Source of the DNA: Planctomycetaceae bacterium
GTDB lineage: Bacteria > Planctomycetota > Planctomycetia > Pirellulales > Pirellulaceae
Direction: 5' to 3'
NCBI GenBank assembly: GCA_020638995.1
Contig: JACKHM010000001.1
Coordinates: forward strand, 2,294,001-2,358,000
Length of the DNA: 64,000 nucleotides
Shown: in pieces, positions 10,197 through 17,607 of the stretch
Position numbering within the stretch: position 1 is the first letter of the stretch
How the letters are laid out: each line of letters starts with the position of its first letter
Translations under genes and position numbers: made by a program
Notes under the pieces: model-generated
Told to the model about the DNA's origin: nothing
The model's database searches: none
Seen by the model: the letters and a program-made list of their open reading frames with translations, nothing else

Positions 10197-10620
10197 GGTA
10201 GCCGGGAGTGTTTAGCTCCCGGCCCCCACACCACCACGGCAAGCGGGTCCGCACCGGGCGGTTCAGGTGGTAGCTAACGCGGAAGACGGTGCGCAGATGC
10301 TTTGCCTTCCGGGTAGTGAATGTTGACCCAAAGTTCCTTCAGCGAGATGACACCCTGCTCGGCAAGCCAAGCGTTCGTCATCCCCGTGTGAGTGCTCAGC
10401 GTGCGGGAGAGTCGCCAGTAACCTTTGCGGCTGAGTCCGGCGAGAATGGCGGACCGCTTGTCCGTTCCCAACTTCAGCAGTTGGCGAATGCGGTTTCGCG
10501 GGCGATGCCACATCTTCCAGTAACACGACCGTACACGGCGGCGAAGCCATTCATCCAACGTCGGCAAGATGGTGTAGTATTCGGACAGGCCGAAGTATCC
10601 CATCCAACTCCCTCTAATGT
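10194..10620 (-). mobile_element. 3' remnant of a bacterial group II intron (maturase end, domains V and VI)
   Basis: On the minus strand the frame ending at 10274 encodes the end of a group II intron reverse transcriptase: G-W/S-W-M-G-Y-F-G-L at its start, then R-R-R-V-R-S-C-Y-W-K, R-K-G-Y-W-R, and S-L-K-E-L-W near the end (maturase/X domain). It is followed by a domain V-like hairpin (about 10265-10220, beginning GAACCGCCCGGTGCGGACCC) and a domain VI-like stem ending in CCGGCTACCCGAT at about 10194. The 5' two thirds, including the polymerase domain, are absent. It lies antisense to the transposase fragment it interrupts. Confidence 0.8.
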
Positions 10621-11043
10621 ACGCTCTACGAATTTGTGCCAAGAGAACGCTGATGGTAATCGTAGTAACCAATGTGTCATTCAAATGTTGTGGTAATTTC
10701 GTTGAAAGCAAGCAATAATTCGTGTCTCTGGTCGATTTTCTCTCGGTTAACGCAGTTCGTGCAGCTACCGTCAACCGATGGCTGGTGCTCCGATTAACTG
10801 GTTAACAACATATCAAGCGTCAGACGTTACAAACCCTCTAGCTCGCGCGGCAGAAGTCACATGAAACGTGATCACTTGCCGCCGATTCGAGAACCGGCGT
10901 TTCCACGAACCGCTTGCACCGGCCTTTCAGATTCGGCTAACCGATGGACGTACGTTGCCGAGATGATTTAGAATCCGATCTTACTCTTGATCGACGAAAT
11001 CCACACCCGTACCGGTGCCAACGCTCTTTTAAAGGAAATCGCA
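10621..11043. other. gene-free stretch
   Basis: About 420 bases between the intron remnant and the next small gene. I see no supported gene; the frame at 10621-10774 on the minus strand has no recognisable homology. Confidence 0.5.
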
Positions 11044-11319
11044 ATGCAAGTTGCACTCGAGTTTCCGAATCCGGTTGGTGGATACGGTACGAAATGGGTC
11101 GAAGTGAATGACGTTGACGAACTCAAGAGATTCTTACAAGCCGAATCGGTAATCAGCTGTGGCAGATATTCAAGGTGCATCGGGACGGGAGACGGTCGGT
11201 TTGATGGCGAATCTCGGTCTGTGGACGAATTAACCCAGGACGACCTCGAATGGGCTGCCACGACCGAGTCCACACGTACTCGCTATATCAACTGCGTCCG
11301 ACAGTTGACGTCGAAATGA
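11044..11319 (+). CDS. hypothetical protein, 91 aa
   Basis: I chose the ATG at 11044 because an AAAGGA motif stands 7 bases before it; a longer TTG start at 10987 has no such motif. The product is acidic, with no signal peptide or membrane segment that I can see, and I do not recognise a domain. It lies 62 bp upstream of the HEPN-like gene on the same strand, so it could be a small partner of that protein, but this is a guess from position. It might also be the relic of a longer gene. Confidence 0.4.
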   Translation: MQVALEFPNPVGGYGTKWVEVNDVDELKRFLQAESVISCGRYSRCIGTGDGRFDGESRSVDELTQDDLEWAATTESTRTRYINCVRQLTSK

Positions 11320-11381
11320 AGGCAAACCGATGGCTGCGCTGCGTGGTCTGCTTACCGTCATTGTGAACTAGGTGTAGTGGA

Positions 11382-12218
11382 GTGAATCTGTCCGCCAATT
11401 CATTTACTGATGAGCTCGCGCGGTACCATCGCAAATGCCGCCAGCATCTCCACCGAGCAATGATCGCCCGGCAGGTTATGTTGGCTCACGTGGACGAGAT
11501 ACGCACCGCTGCGCTTCAATCAGTGCAAGATGTCTTCGATAATGCGGAGGACGTCGAGAAAAGGATCAAGAGGTCGATTGAGGAGAGCCAGCTCCTGCTG
11601 CTCAAAGTAAACTTTGAGTTCTACGTCCATCGAACACTCTCGCTCTTCTGGGAGCATTTCGCGGAGCACGTCGTTCGATTAGCGTATGAAAAAGGTGCTG
11701 AGCACGTGAAGGAGATCGACGAATTAGATATTCCCAAGACGACTTGGCTGGCGGTCGCCTTTGATTTGGATTTGAACTCTCTCCGCGATGCTCGTGACGT
11801 TGTCCCAGTGCATGGCCTAGACAAACTTTCCAATTGTTGTTTACGACTGTACGGCCATTCGTTGCAGCGGCTCGCACAGCAGGCGAATCGTGTCCCAGAA
11901 ATGACAGAGACGATTGACCCATGGTCGCAACTATCTTGCTGCTTCGCAATTCGTCACTTACTTGAGCATCAAAAGGGACGCGTCGATGCAAGGTTCAAGA
12001 AGACGAGCAAGCGATGGAGAAAGACTAGCTGGAGTGATCGACTAGACGACTGGCTATCTCATGTTGCTGCGGGCGAACGTCCTCGTGTTTCAGTCTGCGA
12101 GCAAGATCTGGTACAGACTTTTCACGTCATGCAGACCACGTCGGACTCGCTCTTTGCCGCGTTGGTCCAGGCATCCGTGGACATGCTGACTAGCGGTGGT
12201 CAGCGGCGGTGTCGATGA
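11382..12218 (+). CDS. HEPN-like protein, 278 aa
   Basis: The GTG start at 11382 gives 278 residues, helical throughout. Near residue 190-200 is A-I-R-H-L-L-E-H-Q-K-G-R-V-D, which resembles the R-x4-H signature and following 'g-x-i/v-D' of HEPN nuclease-type domains found in toxins, abortive infection proteins and CRISPR accessory RNases. No antitoxin is recognised, although the 91-aa gene precedes it. If the motif is functional the protein would be a metal-independent RNase acting in the cytoplasm. It could also be a non-catalytic helical HEPN relative. The location among mobile debris fits an accessory or defence gene. Confidence 0.55.
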   Translation: MNLSANSFTDELARYHRKCRQHLHRAMIARQVMLAHVDEIRTAALQSVQDVFDNAEDVEKRIKRSIEESQLLLLKVNFEFYVHRTLSLFWEHFAEHVVRLAYEKGAEHVKEIDELDIPKTTWLAVAFDLDLNSLRDARDVVPVHGLDKLSNCCLRLYGHSLQRLAQQANRVPEMTETIDPWSQLSCCFAIRHLLEHQKGRVDARFKKTSKRWRKTSWSDRLDDWLSHVAAGERPRVSVCEQDLVQTFHVMQTTSDSLFAALVQASVDMLTSGGQRRCR

Positions 12219-12480
12219 AGATCGTCTTGAATGGATGCGCCCCCTGACAATTGGGACAATGTCGCCCAGCTCCCGCGTTAGCTGCGTCAATATGTGGAAC
12301 CAATTGGCCGCTACTCAAAGCGCTTGTCCGCTCCTCGGTCACATCAATTGCGCCAAGCACAGCTTGCGAATGGTGTCGAAAGCCCGTCCATTAGTGACTG
12401 GCCAGCAACTGGGAGCAAGTCTTGCGTATTGTTGGAGTAATCCGCACTGCGAAGCGCGGGCAGCGAGTCCGAAAGCCGCC

Positions 12481-12528
12481 TCCCCGTACAGGACTCGAAC
12501 CTGCGACCGGTGGGTTAACAGCCGGTTG
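12481..12528 (-). pseudogene. 3' half of a tRNA-Asn(GTT) gene; probable attachment-site remnant
   Basis: Read on the minus strand this gives CTGTTAACC (Asn anticodon GTT), then GGTCGCAGGTTCGAGTCCTG (T arm) and ACGGGGAG (3' acceptor strand). The 5' side does not continue as tRNA: the bases before the anticodon loop (ACCGG) cannot pair with CCCAC beyond two positions, and no D arm or 5' acceptor strand follows. A fragment starting at the anticodon loop and running to the 3' end is typical of a tRNA attachment site copied by an integrative element. Confidence 0.75.
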
Positions 12529-12887
12529 TTAAGACAGAGTAGGGTTAGGCGACGATCACCTTATCTCTGTGATCGTGCGACTGAAAATCCAGCATCCGGC
12601 CCTACGTCCGGCTGCCAGTTGACGACCATGGCTGAATCATTCGGAATCGCCGGAAACGTTACCAAACTGGGTGTCTGAACCGCAAACGTGAAAGAGCTTT
12701 GTTGCCCGCAGCAACTCGTCGACCTTGAAACTTTTCACATTATGACCATCGTGCAGCGCGGCCATTGACTCTGATCACGACTGACAGCTGGTGAACACGC
12801 AATTGGCTATTGCGACCAGGCTCTGTCGCTGTACAAAAAGATTGCCAACTGCATTTTTCAGCTTAATTTAACCTGTTTGTAGCACGC
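12529..12887. other. gene-free stretch before transposase
   Basis: About 360 bases with no supported gene. It probably contains one end of the element carrying the 12888 transposase, but I could not define a terminal repeat. Confidence 0.4.
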
Positions 12888-13964
12888 ATGCGTGAGATTT
12901 TCCAGCCACTGCTGTTCTTGTTGGCCAGGTCTTCGGAAGAGGAGTTGCGGCGCCAGAACGAGTTTCTCAAGGCAGAGAACGAACTGCTCCGAAAACGTGT
13001 TCCCAAGAAGCGAATCTTCCTGAATCAAGAAGAACGCGAACGACTGATGAAGTTGGGACTGGCAATGGGACCCGCCATTCGGCATGCAATCACTATTGTT
13101 GACTATTCGACGTTCCGTCGGTGGGTGAAGAAGTCGGACAATAAGGCAACGGCTACGAAGGTGGGACGTCCGCGCATAGCCCAAGTGATCCGCGAATTGG
13201 TCGTGCAGATTGCCAATGAAACGGGCTGGGGTTACAGCCGGATTCTGGGCGAGCTGAGAAAGTTGCATGTCGGACGCATCTCGCGGCAGACCGTGAAGAA
13301 CATCCTGGTGGAGAACGGTCTTGAGCCAGGTCCCAAACGTGGCCGAGGTTCGTGGGGCGAGTTTCTAAAGCTCCACGCCGACACACTCTGGCAGTGTGAC
13401 TTTTTCAGCAAACGCATTTGGACGATGGAAGGGCCGCGGCAAGTCTTCGCATTGGCGTTTATCCACGTTGCGACACGTCGCGTTTTCGTTAGTCCCTCAA
13501 CATTATCAGCAAATGGCGAATGGATGAAGCAACAGGCGACCGCGTTTCTCGAACACATTCAAAGCGAGCAACTGGAATGCTCGATTGTAATGCGTGACCT
13601 TGATAACGCGTTCTCCGAGAATTTCAATTCGGTCTTTACCGATCGAGGCATTGCGATCAAACCTGTCGGCCCATGTGCTCCGAACTTGAATGCGTTCGCG
13701 GAGCGATGGATTCAAAGCATCCAGCAAGAAGCGTTGGACCACTTCATCATCTTCGGACAACAGCATTTCGACCACATCGTTCGCGAGTACGTAAAGTTTT
13801 ATCACGAGTGCCGACCGCATCAGGGAATTGGCAACGTGCTATTGCCCAAACCACGCGGCGAGCCAGTCGATGACCTCGTCGACAAAACTCCCATACAACT
13901 CAGCGAGATCAAGTGCGAACGTCGCCTCAGCGGTCTTCTGAAGCACTACTATCGCGCTGCTTGA
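12888..13964 (+). CDS. DDE integrase-core (rve-type) transposase, apparently intact, 358 aa
   Basis: Full-length single-ORF transposase. It has an N-terminal helical segment with a short coiled coil (residues about 20-45), a helix-turn-helix region, then a retroviral-integrase-type core with catalytic Asp in Q-C-D-F-F-S (about 170), Asp in M-R-D-L-D-N-A-F (about 225) and Glu in N-A-F-A-E-R-W (about 265). It ends H-Y-Y-R-A-A, the same ending as the two degraded relatives at 9.4 and 46.9 kb. It is distinct in sequence from those. This architecture is common in planctomycetes; I cannot fix the IS family name. It is the only apparently complete classical transposase in the window. Confidence 0.85.
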   Translation: MREIFQPLLFLLARSSEEELRRQNEFLKAENELLRKRVPKKRIFLNQEERERLMKLGLAMGPAIRHAITIVDYSTFRRWVKKSDNKATATKVGRPRIAQVIRELVVQIANETGWGYSRILGELRKLHVGRISRQTVKNILVENGLEPGPKRGRGSWGEFLKLHADTLWQCDFFSKRIWTMEGPRQVFALAFIHVATRRVFVSPSTLSANGEWMKQQATAFLEHIQSEQLECSIVMRDLDNAFSENFNSVFTDRGIAIKPVGPCAPNLNAFAERWIQSIQQEALDHFIIFGQQHFDHIVREYVKFYHECRPHQGIGNVLLPKPRGEPVDDLVDKTPIQLSEIKCERRLSGLLKHYYRAA

Positions 13965-14037
13965 CCGTTGGCGAAGTCATCTCACCTCGACAGCCCTTAC
14001 TTGTCCAGCATACGGCACAACGCGAAGCTGGTCGCGG

Positions 14038-14454
14038 CTATGTGAGTTGCACTTGCGAGGCTTTGTTAAGTGGCATGTATCGACCATTCTCCTGGCAAAT
14101 TCGCCTTGCGTGGCAAGATGTGCCGATGCTGAGGTCAGCGAAGAGACTGACCACGATCTTGCCGCGGCTGACGCGTCGGATAGCTAAAAGAAAGCAACCA
14201 CCCGGCCGCGCCAGCGCGCGGCCGGGTGCCTTGCATGACGGACTCCGATTCCAATGGTGAGGCAGCAGGGCATCTCGTACAGCTTGGTCTGCAAGTCGTC
14301 GAGTAGTTCGGTGACGGCGGACCAGGGTTCGCAAGTCGACTGATCTTCCATCCTCGATCATCTTGCCATAGTCGGTATGAAGGTGTTCATCAAGCTCGAC
14401 GGCCACGTCGCTTTCGCCCGACTTACGGTAAGAGTTTCTCCTACGTTTCAGCAC
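14038..14454 (-). CDS. hypothetical small protein after the E1-like gene
   Basis: A GTG start at 14454 overlaps the end of the E1-like gene by 14 bp, so it could be the last gene of the operon. The first about 70 residues (basic M-L-K-R-R-R-N-S-Y-R-K, then D-E-H-L-H-T-D-Y) look like ordinary coding sequence; the next residues are read through the palindromic repeat at 14161-14247 and are unlikely to be original. The C terminus may therefore have been replaced by repeat insertion. No domain is recognised. Confidence 0.4.
   Translation of the reverse strand: MLKRRRNSYRKSGESDVAVELDEHLHTDYGKMIEDGRSVDLRTLVRRHRTTRRLADQAVRDALLPHHWNRSPSCKAPGRALARPGGCFLLAIRRVSRGKIVVSLFADLSIGTSCHARRICQENGRYMPLNKASQVQLT
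14161..14247 (+). repeat. dispersed palindromic repeat (REP-like), copy 1
   Basis: The segment GATAGCTAAAAGAAAGC is followed by a perfect 13-bp hairpin (14199-14211 pairs with 14216-14228, loop CAGC). Related sequences occur at 45301-45385 and, inverted, at 45697-45790. It overlaps the 3' half of the small minus-strand ORF and may also act as a transcription terminator for the operon. Confidence 0.75.
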
Positions 14455-15115
14455 CTGTTGAAATCGTCAGCTCTCCGGCAAGCAGATTGAGAGTCTGGTC
14501 GGCATCGGTCGACATGTCGCGCAGCCAGCGAGTGAACTGATGAAGCATCAGTCCGGCCGCGACGCACGCGGCATAAATCGTACTGCGACTCGTGCAGCTG
14601 CCGACTTGTGCTTCCGATTGTGAGAAGAGCGTCGTTGGATAATTCGCATCGGTACCAGGATTACTCGATGAGAGCACGCGAACGACTTCACCCAGCATTC
14701 GCGCATCACACCAGAAGCTGCAGCGCTCCTTGGCTGTGCGCCAGATCGCAGACCTTGCTGAAATCGAATCGACGCAGCAGAAGACAGCCGATCCGATTCG
14801 CTGCTTTGATCGATATCGATCATGAATCGTCTCGACTGCAACGGACGGGTCAAGGCGAAGGATCGTTGCTTTGACGGCGTCGACCTTGGTCCGACCGACT
14901 TCGGCGGCCGCATAGCCTTGTGTCGTGGTGTTTGACAAGTCGACGTTGTCAAAGTCAACCAGTTGAATCTGCGGCACTCCAATGGCAGCAAGCTGGATCG
15001 CCACGTTCCTGCCAACGGCTCCAACACCAATGACTGTCGCGCTACAGGTTGCAATACTATGTTGAGGCACCAGATCGCGTTGCCTCACGAAACGATCGTC
15101 AAAGACTTTATTCAT
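14441..15115 (-). CDS. E1/ThiF-like adenylating enzyme, 224 aa
   Basis: Predicted to adenylate the C terminus of the ubiquitin-like protein using ATP and pass it on as a thioester. Seen: N-terminal R-F-V-R-Q (the Arg motif of ThiF/MoeB/E1), the nucleotide-binding loop G-V-G-A-V-G at 30-35, D-F-D-N-V-D-L-S-N at 54-62, and C174 in G-S-C-T-S-R-S-T, where this superfamily keeps its catalytic Cys. It lacks an obvious pair of CxxC zinc motifs and is shorter than classical ThiF/MoeB (about 250). The ATG overlaps the JAB stop by 8 bp, so the two are probably translationally coupled. The operon partners (Ubl, E2-like, JAB) argue for protein tagging rather than thiamine or molybdopterin synthesis; no thi or moa gene is present. 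Confidence 0.85.
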   Translation of the reverse strand: MNKVFDDRFVRQRDLVPQHSIATCSATVIGVGAVGRNVAIQLAAIGVPQIQLVDFDNVDLSNTTTQGYAAAEVGRTKVDAVKATILRLDPSVAVETIHDRYRSKQRIGSAVFCCVDSISARSAIWRTAKERCSFWCDARMLGEVVRVLSSSNPGTDANYPTTLFSQSEAQVGSCTSRSTIYAACVAAGLMLHQFTRWLRDMSTDADQTLNLLAGELTISTGAET

Positions 15116-15830
15116 GTTCGACTACCTGTAATTGGAGATACTCGGCGTCGTCTTCCGTATAGCGCAACAAGTCGTGATACCACTCTGCCTCCAAGGAATC
15201 GTGGTATCCAAACGGGTCGGCGAGACTCGGCCGGTCATTGGCAATCGTCAGGTCGTGGACATGCTCAGCGAACTCCTGCATCCACGCAGACCGGGCGCTG
15301 GCCGGAAAGTCGACTTCGTAGTCGATCGTAACACCGAGTTCGATGTCGCCACCCGGACCACTGTTGAAGCGTAGGCGGGTATATGTATCTCCGCTTCGCG
15401 CGACGATAAACATGATGGCCCAGTCGGCGCGACCGAATACGCGCTCGAAAGTCTCCTCGTCCGTAGCGCTAGGCAGAGGACAATCGCCAGGATGCGTATG
15501 CACCCAACATCTTCCGAACGACTCCGGCTGGCGGCCCGCGTCAACCTGCTCGTCGAAGAAGTCGGCCACCGCCTCGTCACGAAAGGACACCGTGACTGGC
15601 GTGCAATCCTGCTGGACAAGCCGGATGTCAGTGATCAAGGAAAGATCGTCCGGCGCCGAGACTCCGAATCCTCCGATCTCGGTATTGCCCTGGTCACGAA
15701 AAAACAGCAACTTGCTCCACGCTGTGGGTGTGAATCGTAGCTTCGGCTGGCGATGGATCGATCCGCCGTACGACTTCAGGCGCGGCTGCGCCTTCTTCCG
15801 GGGTTGGCGGTTCCTGTTGGCAGTTATCAC
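15108..15830 (-). CDS. JAB/JAMM-domain isopeptidase-like protein, about 240 aa
   Basis: A zinc metalloprotease domain of the JAB1/MPN+ type, predicted to cleave the ubiquitin-like protein from targets or trim its precursor. From a GTG start at 15830 the metal ligands are complete: E51 in T-E-I-G-G-F-G, H111 and H113 in H-T-H-P-G-D, then S121 and D124, exactly the HxH-x7-SxxD spacing. The frame stays open up to 16049, but that extension is read antiphase through the zinc-finger coding region and is unlikely to be real. The start is uncertain: the upstream gene ends at 15694, so a GTG start at 15830 means a 137-bp overlap. It overlaps the E1 start by 8 bp. Confidence 0.85.
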   Translation of the reverse strand: MITANRNRQPRKKAQPRLKSYGGSIHRQPKLRFTPTAWSKLLFFRDQGNTEIGGFGVSAPDDLSLITDIRLVQQDCTPVTVSFRDEAVADFFDEQVDAGRQPESFGRCWVHTHPGDCPLPSATDEETFERVFGRADWAIMFIVARSGDTYTRLRFNSGPGGDIELGVTIDYEVDFPASARSAWMQEFAEHVHDLTIANDRPSLADPFGYHDSLEAEWYHDLLRYTEDDAEYLQLQVVEHE

Positions 15831-16728
15831 AGACGTTCTCCTCCACACATCGAGGACAGAAGGTATCCCTGCATGACTTGCAGGTTCGTTGGCAGTGTTG
15901 GCAAACGTCCTCGTCGCACGACTCGCAACGAACAACGCAATCACCGCAGAAGTAAGAACTACATGCTTCACAATGGCGGTAGCAGGAGTCGCAAAGGGAA
16001 TGCTCGCACTTCTCGCACGTGTAGCGATCCTCGGCGTCAATCGTGTCACCGCAGTCCGAGCAGGTGACGCCCGTCCAGTCTGCCAGTGAAACGTAGGGAC
16101 TGCCGCTGTTGTAGGTCAGCAGTACGCTGTTGACGATTGAAAAGAAGTCGGCGATCCGGCCTTGTTCGAGCGCCTGCACGATCGGCAGCCTTGCATCACC
16201 CATGCAAAGTGACTCGGCTTCCACATGCGGATGTGTCACGTTGTCATTGCTGGTTGCGGGATTCGGATCCAGAGCAATTACCCGAAACCAGGTGGTTGGG
16301 AGTTCGCGCCAGTCGAGTTCGACTTGAAACCGGCCCAGAGCGATCCCTTCCAGAACAATCTCCTCGGTGGTTACCGAGAGCGTTCCCTGCAGACAGCTCC
16401 ACGATACCTCCTCGAACTCAGATTCCAGCGACACAATGTCCTTGTAGATGTCGTGAACAGACGCTACTTCCTGCCGAACACCACACAAGCCTTCGCCGAG
16501 CTTTGACAATTGGTCCGTCATGGTCTGAAGCTGACTTCGAAGGTCTGACTCCAAGCGACGTGCGGCGAGGATCCATTCTCGCGAGCGAGCCAAGTCTAAT
16601 TGTCTGCTGAGCGAGTGGCACTTAGACCACATCGCTGCGGGCAACTCAGTCCGAGGGATGACGCGGCGCCGCCTGTGCAGATGTTCCCAAATAGCAAGCG
16701 CAATGCGATGCGCAGGAGTTGGTGCCAT
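15694..16728 (-). CDS. E2-like (UBC-fold) protein fused to tandem zinc-finger/RING-like tail, 344 aa
   Basis: The ATG at 16728 has AAGGAG 5 bases upstream. Residues about 50-105 look coiled-coil. Residues about 110-220 resemble an E2 ubiquitin-conjugating core: W-F-R-V-I-A-L-D-P-N-P, then T-H-P-H-V at 165-169 and S-L-C-M-G-D with C175 placed like the E2 catalytic Cys after the H-P-N motif, then S-V-L-L-T-Y-N. Residues 223-303 hold ten CxxC pairs (CSDC, CEKC, CDSC, CEAC, CGDC, CESC, CQHC, CKSC, CPRC, CDNC), enough for about five zinc ions, as in stacked treble-clef or RING-like folds. Inference: E2 and E3-like functions in one chain. The E2 call rests on motif reading, not on a profile search. 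Confidence 0.7.
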   Translation of the reverse strand: MAPTPAHRIALAIWEHLHRRRRVIPRTELPAAMWSKCHSLSRQLDLARSREWILAARRLESDLRSQLQTMTDQLSKLGEGLCGVRQEVASVHDIYKDIVSLESEFEEVSWSCLQGTLSVTTEEIVLEGIALGRFQVELDWRELPTTWFRVIALDPNPATSNDNVTHPHVEAESLCMGDARLPIVQALEQGRIADFFSIVNSVLLTYNSGSPYVSLADWTGVTCSDCGDTIDAEDRYTCEKCEHSLCDSCYRHCEACSSYFCGDCVVRCESCDEDVCQHCQRTCKSCRDTFCPRCVEENVCDNCQQEPPTPEEGAAAPEVVRRIDPSPAEATIHTHSVEQVAVFS

Positions 16729-16791
16729 AGCTGCTCCTTGAGGGAAAGACAAAGGGGCGCCACGAATGGTCGTGGCGCCCCCACGATTATG

Positions 16792-17016
16792 TCAGCTCCG
16801 CGCGCCCTCGATCTTCGTCGGCGTGCAGCTCACGCGATCTCCCTCTTGCAGTATGTAGTCGCGCGACGTTGGCTGGCGATTAACCCGAATCAGGTAATCA
16901 CCGGCCTTGCCGTGAGGAATCCGCTCTTGGAAAAGTTCGGAGATCGTTGTTCCGTCCTTGATGTCGATATGATCGGCGTAGCCGCCGCCATCATTATTGA
17001 TCCATAAGATTCTCAT
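16792..17016 (-). CDS. ubiquitin-like beta-grasp (MoaD/ThiS-type) protein, 74 aa
   Basis: I start at the ATG at 17016 (M-R-I-L-W-I-N-N); the frame is open to 17067 but the extra residues are not beta-grasp-like. The size and pattern fit MoaD/ThiS/ubiquitin: an N-terminal beta hairpin, D-G-T-T-I-S-E-L-F (helix start), Y-L-I-R-V-N-R-Q, then L-Q-E-G-D-R-V-S-C-T-P-T-K. The tail is I-E-G-A-R-S and lacks the di-glycine end, so either C-terminal trimming by the JAB protein is needed or conjugation uses Gly-Ala. It is followed 63 bp later by the E2-like gene. It is the predicted modifier of this pathway. Confidence 0.8.
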   Translation of the reverse strand: MRILWINNDGGGYADHIDIKDGTTISELFQERIPHGKAGDYLIRVNRQPTSRDYILQEGDRVSCTPTKIEGARS

Positions 17017-17080
17017 GCAGATACTCGCAGGTTCGTGATTAGAGTTGGTTTCCGACCGCCGTGTCATAGACAGCGCGAAG

Positions 17081-17263
17081 TCACTTCGCGCAGGGGTGTA
17101 GCATCATGCGTTGTGCTTCCAGTTCCTCCCAATCGACGATGAGCGGCTCGCGATCCCGCTCGAACGGAATGGGCTCCAGGGGGACGAATCCCATCTGGCC
17201 AATGGTCGCCACGGTTTCGCCCGTGGCACGGGCAACTTCACGATTCAATTCACGTTGGTTCAT
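17081..17263 (-). CDS. hypothetical protein, 60 aa
   Basis: The ATG at 17263 (M-N-Q-R-E-L-N-R-E-V-A-R) is preceded by GAGAGA; the frame is open 20 codons further but without a better start. The N terminus reads like a short helical DNA-binding or HU-like start (R-A-T-G-E-T-V-A-T-I). The C terminus has D-W-E-E-L-E-A-Q-R. No catalytic motif. It sits inside the operon between the 82-aa protein and the Ubl, so a role in the same pathway is likely, but its nature is unknown. Confidence 0.65.
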   Translation of the reverse strand: MNQRELNREVARATGETVATIGQMGFVPLEPIPFERDREPLIVDWEELEAQRMMLHPCAK

Positions 17264-17353
17264 GCGTTCTCTCAGACAGTTGCAGGGACAAGAAACGAAA
17301 ATGGCTCCCGATGGGAGCCACAACAGGAAGCTGTCTGAAAAAGAGACGGTGGA

Positions 17354-17602
17354 CTATCGCTCGACTGCGAGTAGCCGATGTTGATAGATCCAATCGCGTT
17401 CGGCGGTGAGCGCCTCACTGCGTCGCTCAAACGGCCCCAGTCGCGGGCCGTCGACCGGTGCTAGATCCGCGTACCACTGACCCTTCGGATCAGGTTCGAC
17501 ATGCGAAGCGCGTGCAATTTGGAGTGCACCGAGGGTCGCGATCGGAAGAGTCTCTTCATACAGGCAGCGAACAACACCTTTCGGACTCACGACCAGCTCC
17601 AT
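17354..17602 (-). CDS. hypothetical protein, 82 aa
   Basis: A compact globular protein starting M-E-L-V-V-S-P-K-G-V-V-R-C-L-Y, with A-S-H-V-E-P-D-P-K-G-Q-W-Y-A-D-L in the middle. The pattern is familiar to me from small unnamed proteins near similar gene sets but I know no function. It begins 5 bp after the stop of the 317-aa gene, so it is co-transcribed. Confidence 0.75.
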   Translation of the reverse strand: MELVVSPKGVVRCLYEETLPIATLGALQIARASHVEPDPKGQWYADLAPVDGPRLGPFERRSEALTAERDWIYQHRLLAVER

Positions 17603-17607
17603 GTGCG

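Noticed and set aside
12196..12678. 160-aa frame on the plus strand
   Set aside because: It runs through the tRNA-Asn fragment and has no domain or start signal.
15831..16049. N-terminal extension of the JAB protein with repeated hydrophobic residues
   Set aside because: It is the zinc-finger coding region read in another frame; no start signal.
14441..16728. Thiamine or molybdopterin synthesis genes (ThiF/MoaD)
   Set aside because: The partners are an E2-like zinc-finger protein and a JAMM protease, and no thi/moa genes are present.
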